The position numbers and the translations under genes are program-made. The notes below the pieces were generated by a model. That model did no database searches, was not told the DNA's origin, and worked only from the letters and a program-made list of their open reading frames with translations. This document shows, piece after piece, positions 36,338-48,836 of a stretch of DNA of 64,000 nucleotides. The stretch is taken from contig JALJCQ010000030.1 in the NCBI GenBank assembly GCA_023091665.1, positions 1,800,501-1,864,500 on the forward strand, in the 5' to 3' direction. How positions within the stretch are numbered: position 1 is the stretch's first letter; each line of letters begins with the position of its first letter. The DNA is from Pythium myriotylum. Lineage: Eukaryota > Oomycota > Peronosporomycetes > Pythiales > Pythiaceae.

Positions 36338-39300
36338 TCACGAGTCGAAAAAATCGGTGAATGCGCTCCCGATATCCTCATCTTCACGCTTCCCCGAGAC
36401 CTCCACCCGTGCGGTTTCGATTGCAGCAGCTATTCGCTGGGAGCTTGTGCGGCGACTTCCTTTGCGCTTCGGGCTCCGTTGCTGAGGTAAGTCTGAGCCG
36501 TCCGGGGCAACAATCTCCTTCGTGAGAGCTGTAAACTTCTCGACGCGTGTATGCAGCTCCTCACGAAACACAGCAGAAGTGACAGCCTCGTGGAGGATTA
36601 TAGCAGCCTGAATGTGGTTAAGGCGGTGGGTAGCACGCTCCATCTTGCGAACCTTTGTGCCTTTGAGTAACGCGCGCCACTTCTGATCCACCTCGATGTT
36701 AGATGGCAGGTCCTCAACCGCGGACCCATTCACAACGTCCAATACGAACTTGCCGAGCTTTCTTGCAACATCGTAGAAGTAGACTTTGTTACCTCCGTAA
36801 ATGGAGAAGTCTAAATATTCTGCGAAAACAAATCGGTCAGACTCGAACGCCTCGCCTAAGTCTAAATACAACTTAAGACTCACGAATAAAGGCTTGCATC
36901 TCTTTCATGGATGCTTCATACTCGGGTCCAAAACCTAAAGGCTCATCAAGCTCCTGCAGAAACTTTGGTAACATGTGCCACTCCAAATAACCCGTTGCAT
37001 CTGGATCGAGGGACGACCAAGTCATCACGAAATTCTCGTACTACAAGCAATATTTTAGTGTCCCCAATACGCCCCAATAAGGCAAGGTTGTTAAGCGCAC
37101 CTGTTGAGGGAGAAGAACACCGTTTGCACGATCTTTCTCGTTTGCGAACCCTTCCAAGATGACAGCAATGAAGATGTTGAGCAGCACAAAAGTAACTAGC
37201 ATGGTGAAGCTGCAGAAGTAAACGAAAGCAACCTGTGTACCGCATCCGTTCAATGGCACACAACCGTCGGTGTCATTGAATCCACACATTGAAGGATCAT
37301 ACTCGGGGTCACTAACGCAGTCATCGTCTGATGCAAGCTCGTGCATCATGTCATTCCACATCTCGCCAGTAGCGCAGCGCATCAGAGTGACCATAGCACG
37401 CGAAATGGTTTGGAAATTCGCAGTTGGGGTGATGAGCTCACCCATCTTGACCTTGGCGAACAATTGGACACCAAGCGCTGCATAGATGAATAGAACGAGA
37501 AAGAGCAATCCCCCAATGCTAACGAGTGAAGGGAGTGTGATGAGCAATGTGTTGGCCATTTGCCGGAGGGATGGCCACGTCTGGATGAGTTTCACTAGGC
37601 GAGCAACGCGAACGCTGCGGATTGTCGTTGAGCTTGAATGGGCAGCGTTACCGCTGATCCAAGTGTAAAACATCCCAATAAAAGAGCCGACAACTACTGC
37701 AAAATCGAAAATATTCCACGAGTCCTTCCAATAGTATCTTCCAAGACCGACGATCTTGACGACAGCTTCGATTGTAAACACGATGGCGAAGAAGTAGTTC
37801 GAGTATTCGATCGCCATTCCGTACAAATCTTCTTCGCCAAAGTAGTGGAGAGCCATAATGAAAGTGTTAAGAATGATACAACCCATTGTCATCGTCTCAA
37901 GGTTTGAACTTTGGGCCATGTGGAAGCAGAACTTGCGGATTTTATTACGTGGAATCCGCATTTTTCGTAGTGGACGCGTGTTGAGAATTGCTTCACTGAT
38001 CATGAGCCATTCGCGCTGCGAGCTCGAAAGGAGGAATGTGCCATCGAGTTTCTCTTTCATGCGGTTGAAATTCTCAATCACGACACCGATGAAAAGCTGA
38101 ATCACAAAGAAGGAACCACAAAATATAAACATGATAAAGAATAGCGTCCAACGCTCGCGGTGGTTCGGGATCGGCTGCATGTCAACGTCCGTAGCGTCAA
38201 CGCTCGCGAGCATAACGGTTACCCAACCTTCTGTCGTGCTGATCTCGAAAAAAGTTCTCCAGCTTAGTAGCACATTGTCAAAGCTCTGAGGGATCGTACG
38301 CGACCACGTTGCGTTCAGCCATTCGCAGAGCATACGCGATGTTGGCAACCCATCACCGAGGCCAATGTAGTACGATGAGGAATTGAGGCCAGTGAACCAA
38401 CTTTGCTCAACTGTCGATAAGTTAGACCATGGCTGTGGGTAGGTGATCAACTGCTGCTGAGCAGATGAGAGCGCATCAAAGGCATCACCGTTACAGCTGA
38501 AAAGTTTGCCCTTCAGGTTGTTCACCGCGAGTATACTGAAGATTGTAAGCATCAAAAGCACCACCATTAACACATTGACGATCTGCGGAATTGCGGCAAA
38601 GAGCGAGCTAACGACTAACTTCATCCCAGCATTCCTGTTGATAAGGCGAAGTGGGCGCAAGGCGCGAAATGTGCGCAATGTTTTAAGAAATTTGAACTGG
38701 GAGCCGTCGGCTTGGAGACCGAACACAGCTACGATCGTGATGACGAAATCCATGACGTTCCAGTAGTTCTTTAGGTATGCATCCGAGTTGAAGTAAAACC
38801 CTTGAGCTATGACTTTAATCACGATCTCGAGCAAGAAGAGCGATGTGAGAACAAGATCGGCCCATACGAGGATGCGAGGATAAATACTCTCGGGAGAGGT
38901 CAACGGATTATCTAGGACTACTGCCACAGTGCTAGTCACCACCAACATCAGCAGAACCTTGTCAAATAGTGGATGGTGCATAATTGCCCACGCATTTTTG
39001 CGAACCCAGGTTCTTGGACCAAATAGGTACAGAGACCGACCGACAGGGTTGCGAGGCTTAGTCTGCTCAGGTGTGAGCACGTTTTTCGCACTTTTCTGGC
39101 TCATCGCAGCTAGCGCCAACGCCGACATTGGAGCTGCTGGGGCACCGGCGTTGCCCACTCCGCCTACCAGACCATTTTTCTTCGATTCCTGCGCCTGCAA
39201 CGTACGACTCGAATGTTGTCGCACTAGCGACGATCGTCGCCGACGTGCCTTACCAGACTCTTCAGCAGATAGCGTGACAGACGAACGCGATGGCATGACT

Positions 39301-41840
39301 CGCGACTTGCGCCGTAATTCATCCTTCTCGATAGCTAGCCGTTCGACATCATCTTGCTGGTCTTCAAAATTGCCGAGTAAAATGGCCAGAAAGAGGTTAA
39401 GAAGGATGAAGTTGCCCATCACGACCAAGGAGATGAAATATATCGCACACGACCATCCAATTGACCTCCAACCGTCGATTAGCACGTTGTTCCAGTTCTC
39501 CCCCGTCAAAATCTGGAAGATTGTGACCATGGACCACAAGATTGTGTCAAAATTGGCGCGAGGGACATAAGCGGGGGTTGCGGTTGATGAAAGATGGACA
39601 GGATATCCGTTCTCATCGAAGCGGAATCGATTGCCGAACAATTGCATCCCAATCAGCGCGTAGATGTACATGAAGAGCAACAGCAATACGCTGAAGTTGC
39701 CGATCTCCTTGATGGTGCTCACGATCGTGGATAGTAGCTTTTGCAATGATGGCCAAAAGCGTGCGAGCTTAAACAATGCAAAGATGCGTACAGAACGTAG
39801 ACCCGAGAATGAGCTCACATGGGCAGACACCCCTGTGAGAAAGTGTGGCGGTGACAGGCACACTTCAGTGATGCTTACGACGACCACGAGCGCATCAAAA
39901 ACATTGTATCCATCCTTCTTCCATTCAGTGGGGCCCAAACCGACAACCTTGAGTGCGGCCTCCACTGCGAATGCGATCGTCAGGATAAAGTTGATGAGAT
40001 CAACGACATGACTGAGATTGTCATCGATCGGATACTTGTCAAGAGACAGAATTGCTGTGTTAAGCAGAATTAGTAGAGCGCGAATGACATGAAACACCCA
40101 ATGTTCGATCAGAAGTCGTATGCTTCTCACACCATGACCACTCGATTTTGAAGCTACATCTGCGAGGGGGAACCGTTTCGCGAACACTTGCCCCCCCGCT
40201 GCGAGGTCTCGCACACGCTCTTCCTCGGCCTCAATGAATGATTGATCCGAGAAGTTCTCCCAAATCACTGCAAGGGCCAAATTGAGCATGAAGAACGACC
40301 CGAAGAGCACAAACGTGATGAAATAGACGGCTGAGGCCGTGCCATAACCTGCATCTTGCAATGTGTACATAATGTCGCTCCAGCCTTCGCGTGGCAGGGA
40401 GATGAAGAGGATAAGTGCAGCCGATCCGATGTTGTCAAATGACGTGAAGCCATAGTTAAAGTTCGGGGTATAAGTCGCAAGGTTGAGCACGACACGACTT
40501 ATGGTTGGGTCAGGATGCGTGAACCGGAAGTTGCCGTAGTTATCATAGTCTGAGCCACAGGTCTGGCCATCTGGGCAGCTCCGGTAGGGCTTGGATCTAT
40601 CTGCCGGTTCCCCATCTTCTTGATGGTAGTCAATATTGCAAGTCTGCGCGTTTTCGTCGTTATCTGCCACTGGCCAGAAGCAAAGCCGCGGCGTGTGCCA
40701 TGGTGATGAGTCATGCGTCCAAGTGCTATCGTCCAACGGAATGTCCTGTCCACTGGGTGCTCGACACCGAAAAGCCAATGGATTCGACACAGCACGGAAC
40801 TTGTAAGTCTCAAGGTCATTCAAAGTGAGTGCTGGGTCGAGTGCGACGGGAAATGGGGTTAGCCGACACCGAGCGTGGAAGATACCACTCCATAGCTGGA
40901 CACCCACGACGCCGTAGAGGAAGAAGAGGAAGCCGAGAAAGACAACGACCGAGAGGAGCTCCGGAATGGATCGAAGTAGCGCAGTCACCAGCGTCTTGAT
41001 GCCAGGGACAGCGTTGAGAAACCGCAACGGGCGCAGCACACGCAGTGCGCGAAGTCCAGATACATTGGGAATACCGGGTATCACAGCAATGATGCCCACG
41101 AAGACGACAATGAAGTCAATCCAGTTCCACGGGTTCATAAGGTAAGCACCACGCTCGATGAAAAGCCCCATGGCGATGATCTTGAGTGAGCACTCAACTG
41201 CGAAAAGCGCCGTGAAGATGGCGTCGGCGTACGAGACGACGGCATTGCGCACCGACTTGGTTGTGTCCAGGTCCCCGTCGGGAGTCACGTGTGCGAGGTC
41301 TGGCAGCGCGAGGATGATTGAGTTGGCAAAGATTAGCGCGAGCACGAGCTGTTCGAAGGCTCTGGAGGTCGTGAGCCACACAACGCGTCGGCGGAAAGCG
41401 CTTGTCTCGTCAAAGTACCAGAGCGAGTTGGTAGCAAATAGATACCGGCGGCCGTGCGCGTAGAAGTTGTAGCGGTCAGCGATATCTGGAGAGCCGTCAT
41501 CGTCCGCGAAGCTGCCCGGTGAGTTGTTAATGACGTTCTGCACGAAGTCGGGTGGCGGCGGCGGCGACGCGCGGCGCGGAGATGGTGGCCGGTCGGCCAC
41601 GAGTAGATTCTTGATTGATGGCGACGGGAGCGTGACGATTGAGTGGCGCGAGCTGACCTGGCGCAGGAACGACCGCGACTGAGACCGCGCCGAGCCGGCG
41701 GACGTGCGGTTGCGCGTGCGCGTCATCTCGACGCGGCTGCGGAAGGCCGAGAGCGCGAGCGTGGACGCCACTGCGCCCGCCGGGATGGTGCCCGAGGGCC
41801 GCGTCACGGCCGTCGGCCGCTGCCCCGCGAACGCGTCCAT
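36338..41840 (-). CDS. Four-domain voltage-gated calcium channel alpha subunit
   Basis: Three exons (37101-41840, 36884-37040, 36338-36819; introns 60 and 64 nt) give 1792 residues forming four repeats of six helices. Each repeat has an arginine-bearing S4 segment (LRALRVLRPLRF; LRSVRIFALFKLARF; LRTFRALRPLRLI; IRSVRVARLVKLI). The selectivity filters all hold glutamate: SLPREGWSD near residue 482, LTGENWNN near 780, STTEGWVT near 1200 and ATGEMWND near 1493. The EEEE ring points to calcium rather than sodium. The cytoplasmic tail has an EF-hand-like segment (SLDPDATGYLEW) and a pre-IQ-like region (DFSIYGGNKVYFYDV) as in Cav channels, consistent with calmodulin control. ATG at 41840 is the first in frame; the frame is open further upstream without one. 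In a zoosporic organism it could act in flagellar or zoospore calcium signalling; this is inference. Confidence 0.94.
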
Positions 41841-41995
41841 GGGCGATCGAGACACAGAGTCAACGCGACCATTGATAGCCCCCTTGGCGCCGTTTTCGTA
41901 GCCATCCTGAAACCGTGGACGACAGCCGAACGAATACCAGTACGTGATCTCTATTGTAGCGGACACATGAACTATGTTACGTGAAATCTTTTTTG

Positions 41996-43861
41996 TCAGA
42001 GCTTGTCCTCGAGGTCGTCAAAGCGATGTGCGAAGGAGCCATGGCGGTGCTGGACGAGCCAGACGTCGTCTGCCACGGCGCCGTAGAGTCCGTGGGCGGC
42101 TGGGTTCTCGGGGTCCGACTCGACTTGCTGCCAGCGGATGTGCGTCTCGTTGAACACGTGGAGCCGTGAGTAGCCGAAGATCGAGTTACGGAAGGCATCC
42201 CACTCGGCACTTGGCTTCTCGAACGCCTTGCGCATGATGCTCAGCTTGTACTGACCAGACGCGCCTGTGAGTATGTGCGTCGTCGCCCTCATGTTGGTCG
42301 TGCGCTTCCACGTCTTGGAGCGGTAGACGTCGAACGCGCGTTCGTAGTTGTGCTGATGGCCACAAATGTAGAGGTCCACTCCATACTCGTAGTACAGATC
42401 CTCTAGTCGGTCGCGAAGGTGTGCCGCCTTCTTTCCGCAGTTGGCTTCGTCCGACGTGCAGTACATGGGGCGGTGGCCAATCACAATGATCCACGGCGTC
42501 TGGTCGCGATTGGCGTTGGCCTCTTTGAGATCTCGCCGTAGCCACGTCTCCTGGCGCTCGATCATCGCCTGGTCGCGGGATTTGCCGAAGTAGATCTCGG
42601 TCGAGATAACCACAAAGTGCACAAGACCGACCTCGAATGAGTAGAACCAGTTGTTGGGTGCCTCACCGTTTCCCGAGATGACACTGCCCGTGTTGGAGGG
42701 CATGTTGCGGAAGCGTTCGGTGTAGTGACTAAACTTGTCGTGGGTTTCGTGGTTGCCTGGGGCCACCATGAACGGTACAGATGCGGTGATGGGCTCGATT
42801 TCCTCCATGAAAATGTCACCCACACGACCGTCAGCAAGATGGAGGTCATACGCGTAGTCGCCCATCGATACAATTGCGTCCACAGCACCTTCGGCGACCT
42901 CTGACTGCATCATGGGGAGCGTCGCAGCGTTTTGATAGCCGATATCACCAGTAACGAGAAATCGCATCGGCGAAGAGTCACTGATCTGAGCTCGAGACGG
43001 CGCCGTCTTGGTCGAGAACGGGATTGTCCAGGAGTACACATCGTTGCCAACTGAGTATGTGTAGAACGTGTTGGTCTTCAAGCCCTCGAGCACCACCACG
43101 TGCATGAATCGTGCGGTCTTCTTAGGTCCGGTGTCTGAAAACAAATTGGTCACTGCCTTTGCCGTCACTGGTGTGCCCTTTGTGATCTCCATGCGGTATC
43201 CTTCGACCAGCTTGATAAACTGCTCTGGTGACGCAGTGCACTCTCCCATTGTAGTCCACTGGACGCTAAAACTACCTGGAATCTTGCCGTAAGCAGTGTG
43301 CACATGCTTTGGACGGCAGTCGATCTGCACCTTCTTCGTAAGAATCAAGTTGTGGCCGAGCCGATGGATGCTGGACCAGCCGTGGAAAGTAGATCCCACG
43401 ACAAACTCGTACCCATCGGTGGCTGTATCGTTGAGATCGATCCATGCTTTGTGCTGGGTGACATTCTCTCCACGCTGGTAATGCGTAATCGCACGCTGCC
43501 GTACAAAAGCACCAGCAGTCGCGACGGGTCTGATTCGAAGCTCCACAGCGGCGTCATCGCTGCAGGCCTGCCATGGATCCACGTCGTCCGAGCGTTTCTT
43601 GTTCTTGTGCACCTTGCGGATGTAGGTGCGGCGCGTCGACCACTCGACGACCCCACGCGAGCCGAGTACGAACGAGCGGATGTCGTGAGGCTCGCAGTTC
43701 TCGATCTCGCGCTTGCGCATCTCGTCCTTGTCGTCATCATCCAGCGCCTTAAACGCCTCGTCGTTTAGAAGGTGGTCGTGCAGCGCCACCGCGTGTGCGA
43801 TCGCTAGCGCCGCGAGCAGCAGCAGCGAGGGCGCTCGTCTTGACACGCGAAGAGGGGCCAT
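41996..43861 (-). CDS. Secreted purple acid phosphatase (metallophosphoesterase)
   Basis: A single exon of 621 residues. The N-terminus MAPLRVSRRAPSLLLLAALAIA is a signal peptide, so the enzyme enters the secretory pathway. The C-terminal half has the five metal-binding blocks of purple acid phosphatases in order: VTGDIGY, SMGDYAYD, APGNHETH, VIGHRPMY and ICGHQHNYER. These bind the Fe-metal pair that hydrolyses phosphate esters at acid pH. The N-terminal part holds the fibronectin-like domain typical of long plant-type enzymes (GSFSVQWT). Several N-glycosylation sequons are present (NVTQ, NDTA, NETH). The start at 43861 is the first ATG in a frame that stays open upstream. It likely scavenges phosphate outside the cell or in a vacuole. 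Confidence 0.94.
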   Translation of the reverse strand: MAPLRVSRRAPSLLLLAALAIAHAVALHDHLLNDEAFKALDDDDKDEMRKREIENCEPHDIRSFVLGSRGVVEWSTRRTYIRKVHKNKKRSDDVDPWQACSDDAAVELRIRPVATAGAFVRQRAITHYQRGENVTQHKAWIDLNDTATDGYEFVVGSTFHGWSSIHRLGHNLILTKKVQIDCRPKHVHTAYGKIPGSFSVQWTTMGECTASPEQFIKLVEGYRMEITKGTPVTAKAVTNLFSDTGPKKTARFMHVVVLEGLKTNTFYTYSVGNDVYSWTIPFSTKTAPSRAQISDSSPMRFLVTGDIGYQNAATLPMMQSEVAEGAVDAIVSMGDYAYDLHLADGRVGDIFMEEIEPITASVPFMVAPGNHETHDKFSHYTERFRNMPSNTGSVISGNGEAPNNWFYSFEVGLVHFVVISTEIYFGKSRDQAMIERQETWLRRDLKEANANRDQTPWIIVIGHRPMYCTSDEANCGKKAAHLRDRLEDLYYEYGVDLYICGHQHNYERAFDVYRSKTWKRTTNMRATTHILTGASGQYKLSIMRKAFEKPSAEWDAFRNSIFGYSRLHVFNETHIRWQQVESDPENPAAHGLYGAVADDVWLVQHRHGSFAHRFDDLEDKL

Positions 43862-44486
43862 TGTGGCAATGGCTGGCACGAGGAGGCGTGTTCTCACGAA
43901 GAAGGGAAGCGTCGCCAGTCGAAGGCAACATCATCCTCCGGACCCGCTCACGGCGATTGGCGGAACCCAACGTCAGATTCCGTTCCATACAAAGATCAAG
44001 ATCGACCGATCTCGAGGACAACTTCGTAAATTTCGCATCGTGGTGGCTGTGTCGGAACGTCTGGAGCACCGCGATTGGGGTTCCGAAAATCTGGGATTGA
44101 TACCGGTTTCCAGCAACATAACCGATAATGCATCGGTGTCCATGCGAGCTGCACTTTGCAGTGTGGTTGCTGTCAACAAGATGAGCAGACCAACGAGCCA
44201 TTCGAATTGCTCGTTCTTGGCAACCCTTGGTTGTTGTGGGTCTTCGTTGCGAGAGATGCAATCATGAGGAGAACGTGGACAGCGCGCGCGGGTGCGTTTC
44301 CATCTTCCCACCACAAGAACTCCCCGCCACACCCATCTCTCTCACGAGCGGCTCCACGTATCCGAATGGCTTCGTCCAATTGGCCAAAATCATCTCAACC
44401 AACAGAAAAGTGCTTTCTTATTGATCGAGGAGCCACCCACGAGCGCTCCACTCTCCATCACGCCACCCCACCGCCACGCCACGACC
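43862..44486. other. Divergent promoter region, phosphatase / CysRS
   Basis: 625 bp between the start codons of the acid phosphatase (minus) and cysteinyl-tRNA synthetase (plus). The CysRS frame is open for 65 codons upstream but has no ATG there. Other open frames are short and without similarity. Both promoters must lie here. Confidence 0.5.
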
Positions 44487-46583
44487 ATGGCCTCGACCGT
44501 CAAGCAGCCGACGTGGTATCCTCCGCGCCCCATGGACTCGCTCGTCGAGTACTGGGAGAAGCACTACCCGTTGCGTCTCTTCAACAGCCTCACGCGTACG
44601 AAGACCGCCTTCGTGCCCATCAAGGGCAAGCGTGTGCTTTGGTACATGTGCGGGCCGACCGTGTACGACCAGACACACCTTGGCCACGGTCGTACGTACA
44701 CGTGCTTCGACTACGTGCGTCGCATCCTCGAAGATTACTTCGGCTACGAGGTCGAACTGGTCATGAATGTCACGGACATTGACGACAAGATCATCATCCG
44801 CGCGGCTGAAGAAGGCTGGGCCGAGGCCCACCCTGGCCAGGAGCTGCCTAAGGACAAAGATGAGCGTACCAAGCTCGTAATGGAGTGGGCGTCGCAGCAG
44901 CCCGCAGAAGACAACATGAACCGCACGACCAAGCTCTCCAAGTACTGGGAGAAGTCGTTCTTGGAGGACATGGCGCTGCTCAACATCAAGACGCCGACTG
45001 TGCTGACGCGTGTGAGCGAGTACGTGCCGGAAATCATCGAGTTTGTCGAAGGTATCATTAAGAACGGATATGGCTACGAGAGCAACGGCTCGGTTTACTT
45101 CGACACGGTTGCGTTTAGCCAGTCGAAGGGCAAGGCGTATGGCAAGTTGTTGCCCGAAAATGTTGGCCAGTCTGAGTTGCTCGCCGAGGGCGAAGGCTCG
45201 TTGTCACTGGGCAAATCGGACAAGCGCAATGTCAGCGATTTCGTCTTGTGGAAGAAATCGAAGAAAGGCGAGCCATTTTGGCAGTCGCCATGGGGCGAGG
45301 GCAGACCGGGGTGGCACATTGAGTGCTCCGCAATGGCAAGTGATACAATCAAGCATCTGGCTGGAGGTCAGATTGACATCCACTCCGGTGGAATTGACTT
45401 GCGATTCCCTCATCACGACAATGAGATCGCACAGTCGGAGGCATACTTTGATTTCTCACAGTGGGTCAATTACTTCGTTCACACTGGCCACCTCAATATC
45501 GAAGGCCTCAAGATGTCGAAGAGCTTGAAGAACTTCGTGAAGATCCAAGAGGCGCTCATGGACAACACGGCGCGTCAGCTGCGCTTCCTGTTTTTGCTGC
45601 ACAAGTACAACACACCGATGGATTACAATGACAATTCGATGGATGAGGCTGTGAGCGTAGACCGATTCTTCACGAAGTTCTTCCAGAACGTCCAAGTCAC
45701 GTTGCGTGAGTTGGGCGTGGAGAAGAGCCAAAAATGGACGGATGCAGAGAAGAAACTCAATGGTGTGGTGCTGGACACAAAGGAGAAAGTTCACCTTGCG
45801 TTGGCTGATGACTTGAACACGCCTCTCGCAATCTTCCACTTGCAGCAGCTCGCCAAGGAAGTTAACCGTTACATGGCTAGTGGCTCGCAGCTCGTCTCGA
45901 TGATTATTCGCTCGGCCGCTGAGTACATCACGTACATCCTACGAGTATTCGGTCTTGTGCCTGGCACGGACATCGGGTTCCCACTTTCCGGTGCCGAGGG
46001 CGATGGTGAACAGAATCAAGTTCTGACACAAGTGCTCGACATCTTTGCTCAGTTTCGCGATCAGATCCGTGAATCTGCTCGCTCGGGCTTTGAAGGTGGC
46101 ACTGCCAAGGATCTCGCCAACAAGATTCTCAATTTGTGCGACGTCGTTCGTGATGAGCAGCTCCCACACGCTGGTGTTCAACTTGAAGACCGTGCAGGCA
46201 GCAGCTCAATCTGGAAGTTGGCGAACAGAGAAGAGCTGCTTGAAGAGCTTGAACGAAAGCAGTTGGAAAAACAAAAGAAGGAGGAGCAAAAACGATTGCG
46301 TCTTGAAGAAGAAGCACGGAAGAAGGCAGAACTGGAGGCGAAGGCTAAGATCAAGCCAGAGGAAATGTTCCTGGGTGAAAAGGACAAGTACTCCAAGTTC
46401 GACGAGCAGGTACGGAATGACACTGGAGCTTTCCATGCTCTTTCTTGAGTGACTTACCGGGGTTTTATGTAGGGAATTCCGACGCATGATGCTGCGGGTG
46501 AGCCACTCAGTAAAGGTGCTTTGAAGAAGTTGGCGAAGGACTTTGCCAAGCAGAAGGCGCTGTATGAGAAGCACAACAAGTAG
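44487..46583 (+). CDS. CARS1: Cysteinyl-tRNA synthetase
   Basis: This class I aminoacyl-tRNA synthetase charges tRNA-Cys. Two exons (44487-46409 and 46473-46583, 63-nt intron) give 677 residues. It shows YMCGPTVYDQTHLGHGRTY, which contains the first zinc-ligand cysteine and the HIGH-type motif (HLGH), then VTDIDDKII, PGWHIECSAMA, DIHSGGIDLRFPHHDNEIAQ and the KMSKS loop GLKMSKSLKNF. The C-terminal third has an anticodon-binding helical region and a Lys/Glu-rich extension typical of eukaryotic cytosolic enzymes. The second exon supplies the last 37 codons, ending KALYEKHNK; reading through the intron would end early at 46448. No organelle presequence is evident from this start. The eL6 gene follows 150 bp downstream on the same strand. 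Confidence 0.95.
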
Positions 46584-46733
46584 GAGAGCAACAGTATCGT
46601 CCAGCTCCACTTTGACTGTAGTTGAGAGTATCATCCAATCAACATAGTTAGTGGTTTTGATTGGCGAATTATCTTCCCTTTCACAACTCTTTCCGCCTTC
46701 CATTTCGTCAGTGGGGGTTGAGCTCGTGACAAG

Positions 46734-47702
46734 ATGACAGCATCCGACAGCGGCAAGCGTGCGAACTTCGAACTCGCGCGTGGCATCAACGCCTTCACCG
46801 CCAACAGCCAGGCGCGTCGGGATGGGCGATTTGCTTATCGCCGCTCAGAGGTGACCCCGACAACGCCAGCAGCTCCGGAAGATTCGAAGAAATCGGCCCA
46901 GTTCTCGACACGCCGATGGTACCCGGCTGACTACATCCCCAAGAAACTTCCATCAGCAAAGACCGCGCGCAACAGCCAGAAAACTGCCAAGCTACGCAAA
47001 TCAATCACGCCAGGAACCGTTCTCATCCTTCTGTCGGGTCGTTTCCGCGGCAAGCGCGTTGTCTTCCTGAAGCAACTGTCCTCGGGGACGTTGCTGATCA
47101 CAGGACCGTACAAGATCAATGGCGTACCCCTACGCCGTGTAAATCAGGCTTTCGTGATTGCAACTTCGACGAAAGTTGACCTGGAGGGAGTGGTTCTGCC
47201 GGAGATCGATGACGAGTATTTTGTGAAGCCTGTGGCTTCGAAGAAATCTCCGGAGGAGAAGTTCCTCAACTCGACAACTGATGAGGTATGTGTACACGAT
47301 TCTGATGGTTTGCAATGTCTCCCAACGCTGTATCTACGCGTCAAGAACCATGAGTTACTACTCTGGACGTACGGATACAGTTAAACGTTGGACAGGCTTT
47401 GTGTGGTTGGTGAAGGGGCTACCCTTTGACGTTTCTCGGCGTTTAAAGCATGCACACAAAGCGCTTGGGATCGCTGTGCTGGATAGCCCTCTGCCCTTAA
47501 GTTCCCCGCGAAGGTGGTCGTTTGACCCTCTTGTTATGTGTTCTCTTAGACTCCTCGGTTATCGGATCAACGCAAGGCTGATCAGAAGTCGATCGATGCC
47601 GCTTTGCTGCCCAAGATCGAGGCTGACTCCTACTTGCGAGCATACCTCAATGCCAAGTTCACGTTGACAAAGAATGACCGAGTGCACGAGCTGCGCTTCT
47701 GA
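46734..47702 (+). CDS. RPL6: 60S ribosomal protein eL6
   Basis: eL6 is a large-subunit ribosomal protein with an SH3-like fold. Exons 46734-47285 and 47577-47702 give 225 residues. Landmarks are [12 protein letters not shown], the KOW-like [25 protein letters not shown] stretch broken by normal substitutions, [21 protein letters not shown], and the C-terminal [14 protein letters not shown] and [12 protein letters not shown], which match the eL6 tail. The intron is 291 nt, four to five times longer than the others here. A pyrimidine-rich CCATTTC about 35 nt upstream of the ATG resembles an oomycete initiator element, but such a short match may be chance. Confidence 0.93.
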
Positions 47703-47793
47703 TTCCTGTATCAAGTTGTGGCTCCTTGAGTAGTAATAGGCAGGAGATGAGGCTATTCTCCTTCGTTATGAAGTGATGTAAGGACTTCACGTG

Positions 47794-48636
47794 TTAGTTT
47801 TCAAGTTCACAATTATCCGTGCACGTTTCTTTGCCTGTTTGTTTCAGCGAGGATGTGCTTCTCCGCAGGTATTGAAGACGATCTTTCAGAGCATGCCTTG
47901 CCCATTCCAGCTCTCGGCGGATCTCGGCTTTTGAGTGCGTTGCGAGTATCTCTTCAACTGACAGTCTAGACGCATCTTTAGAGTGGCGGGGATCTTCAAT
48001 TTGCTTTCCTCCAGCTAAGATGGTGCCGCTCTTTTCCAAGTCGGACGTGGGTTCACCTTCCGGAACGTTGCCGAGGATTCTGTCAGAAATGGGCGTCTGA
48101 GACGGAGATATCTCATCATCTTCCAAGGCATCAGCTGGTGATCTCGCTGAGCTTGAGCAAGACACGGACTCACTTTCCGCTCCTTCTGGATGACTTCGAT
48201 GCACGTTCTCGTCGCTATCCAAGGGGCTATGTTGGATGGGGTCGGTTTCCACACCCTTCTCCGAGAAGGAATCTTCTCGGCCGGTAGCACGCGTCGCAGA
48301 TTGGGTCACCTCAGCTGCGTCCGGCGGCGGGAACGAACTGGTCCAGCCGAACACATCATCCTCAATCCGCGGCAGGCGCAGCGCCATGTTTACGGCGGCG
48401 CGCTCTGTCTCAGCGCTGTTGGCGCCCCACGAGAAGCGCTGCGGTTTCGGCAGCCCCAACAACCGGCGCTCCATCTCGACCGCCTCCTCCATCTCGGCCA
48501 TGAAGAGCGAGAGCTCCGCCCTCACGGCCCACACGACGCGCCGTCGCGTGCGCCAGCCACGCCAGACCTTCTGGATGCGCCGCGCGGCTGCTTGGCGCTG
48601 CGCGTGCGTGGCAGCGTCATCCGAAGAACGTCGCAT
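47794..48636 (-). CDS. IQ-motif protein, otherwise unknown
   Basis: A 280-residue protein in one exon. Near the N-terminus AAARRIQKVWRGWRTRRRVV is a clear IQ motif, predicting calmodulin binding. It is followed by an acidic helix (FMAEMEEAVEMERRLLGLP). The middle 130 residues are Ser/Glu/Pro-rich and probably disordered, and the C-terminus ends in a charged helix (SKAEIRRELEWARHALKDRL). No enzyme domain is seen. Its start lies 200 bp from that of the PFK-2 gene, which runs the other way, and its 3' end converges on eL6 91 bp away. Confidence 0.75.
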   Translation of the reverse strand: MRRSSDDAATHAQRQAAARRIQKVWRGWRTRRRVVWAVRAELSLFMAEMEEAVEMERRLLGLPKPQRFSWGANSAETERAAVNMALRLPRIEDDVFGWTSSFPPPDAAEVTQSATRATGREDSFSEKGVETDPIQHSPLDSDENVHRSHPEGAESESVSCSSSARSPADALEDDEISPSQTPISDRILGNVPEGEPTSDLEKSGTILAGGKQIEDPRHSKDASRLSVEEILATHSKAEIRRELEWARHALKDRLQYLRRSTSSLKQTGKETCTDNCELEN

Positions 48637-48836
48637 TTGCCAATGACGTTCTGGTCCGAGTCGTGATCAACGATTACGGTTTCGAACGTTTCTAATCGTG
48701 TCAGATTTGAGCTTCCCCCCGCGAGTGACAGCGGAGAAACCACGTCGACCACCTGTCGCATGTCACTACCGCACTTCAGCTTCAAACCGACAAGCGAGAA
48801 GATCATCCGACTCACCAACCTGCCTTCCTCTCGGCC

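Noticed and set aside
46410..46448. CysRS ending at 46448
   Set aside because: The last 13 codons of that reading are intron; splicing to 46473 gives the lysine-rich CysRS tail.
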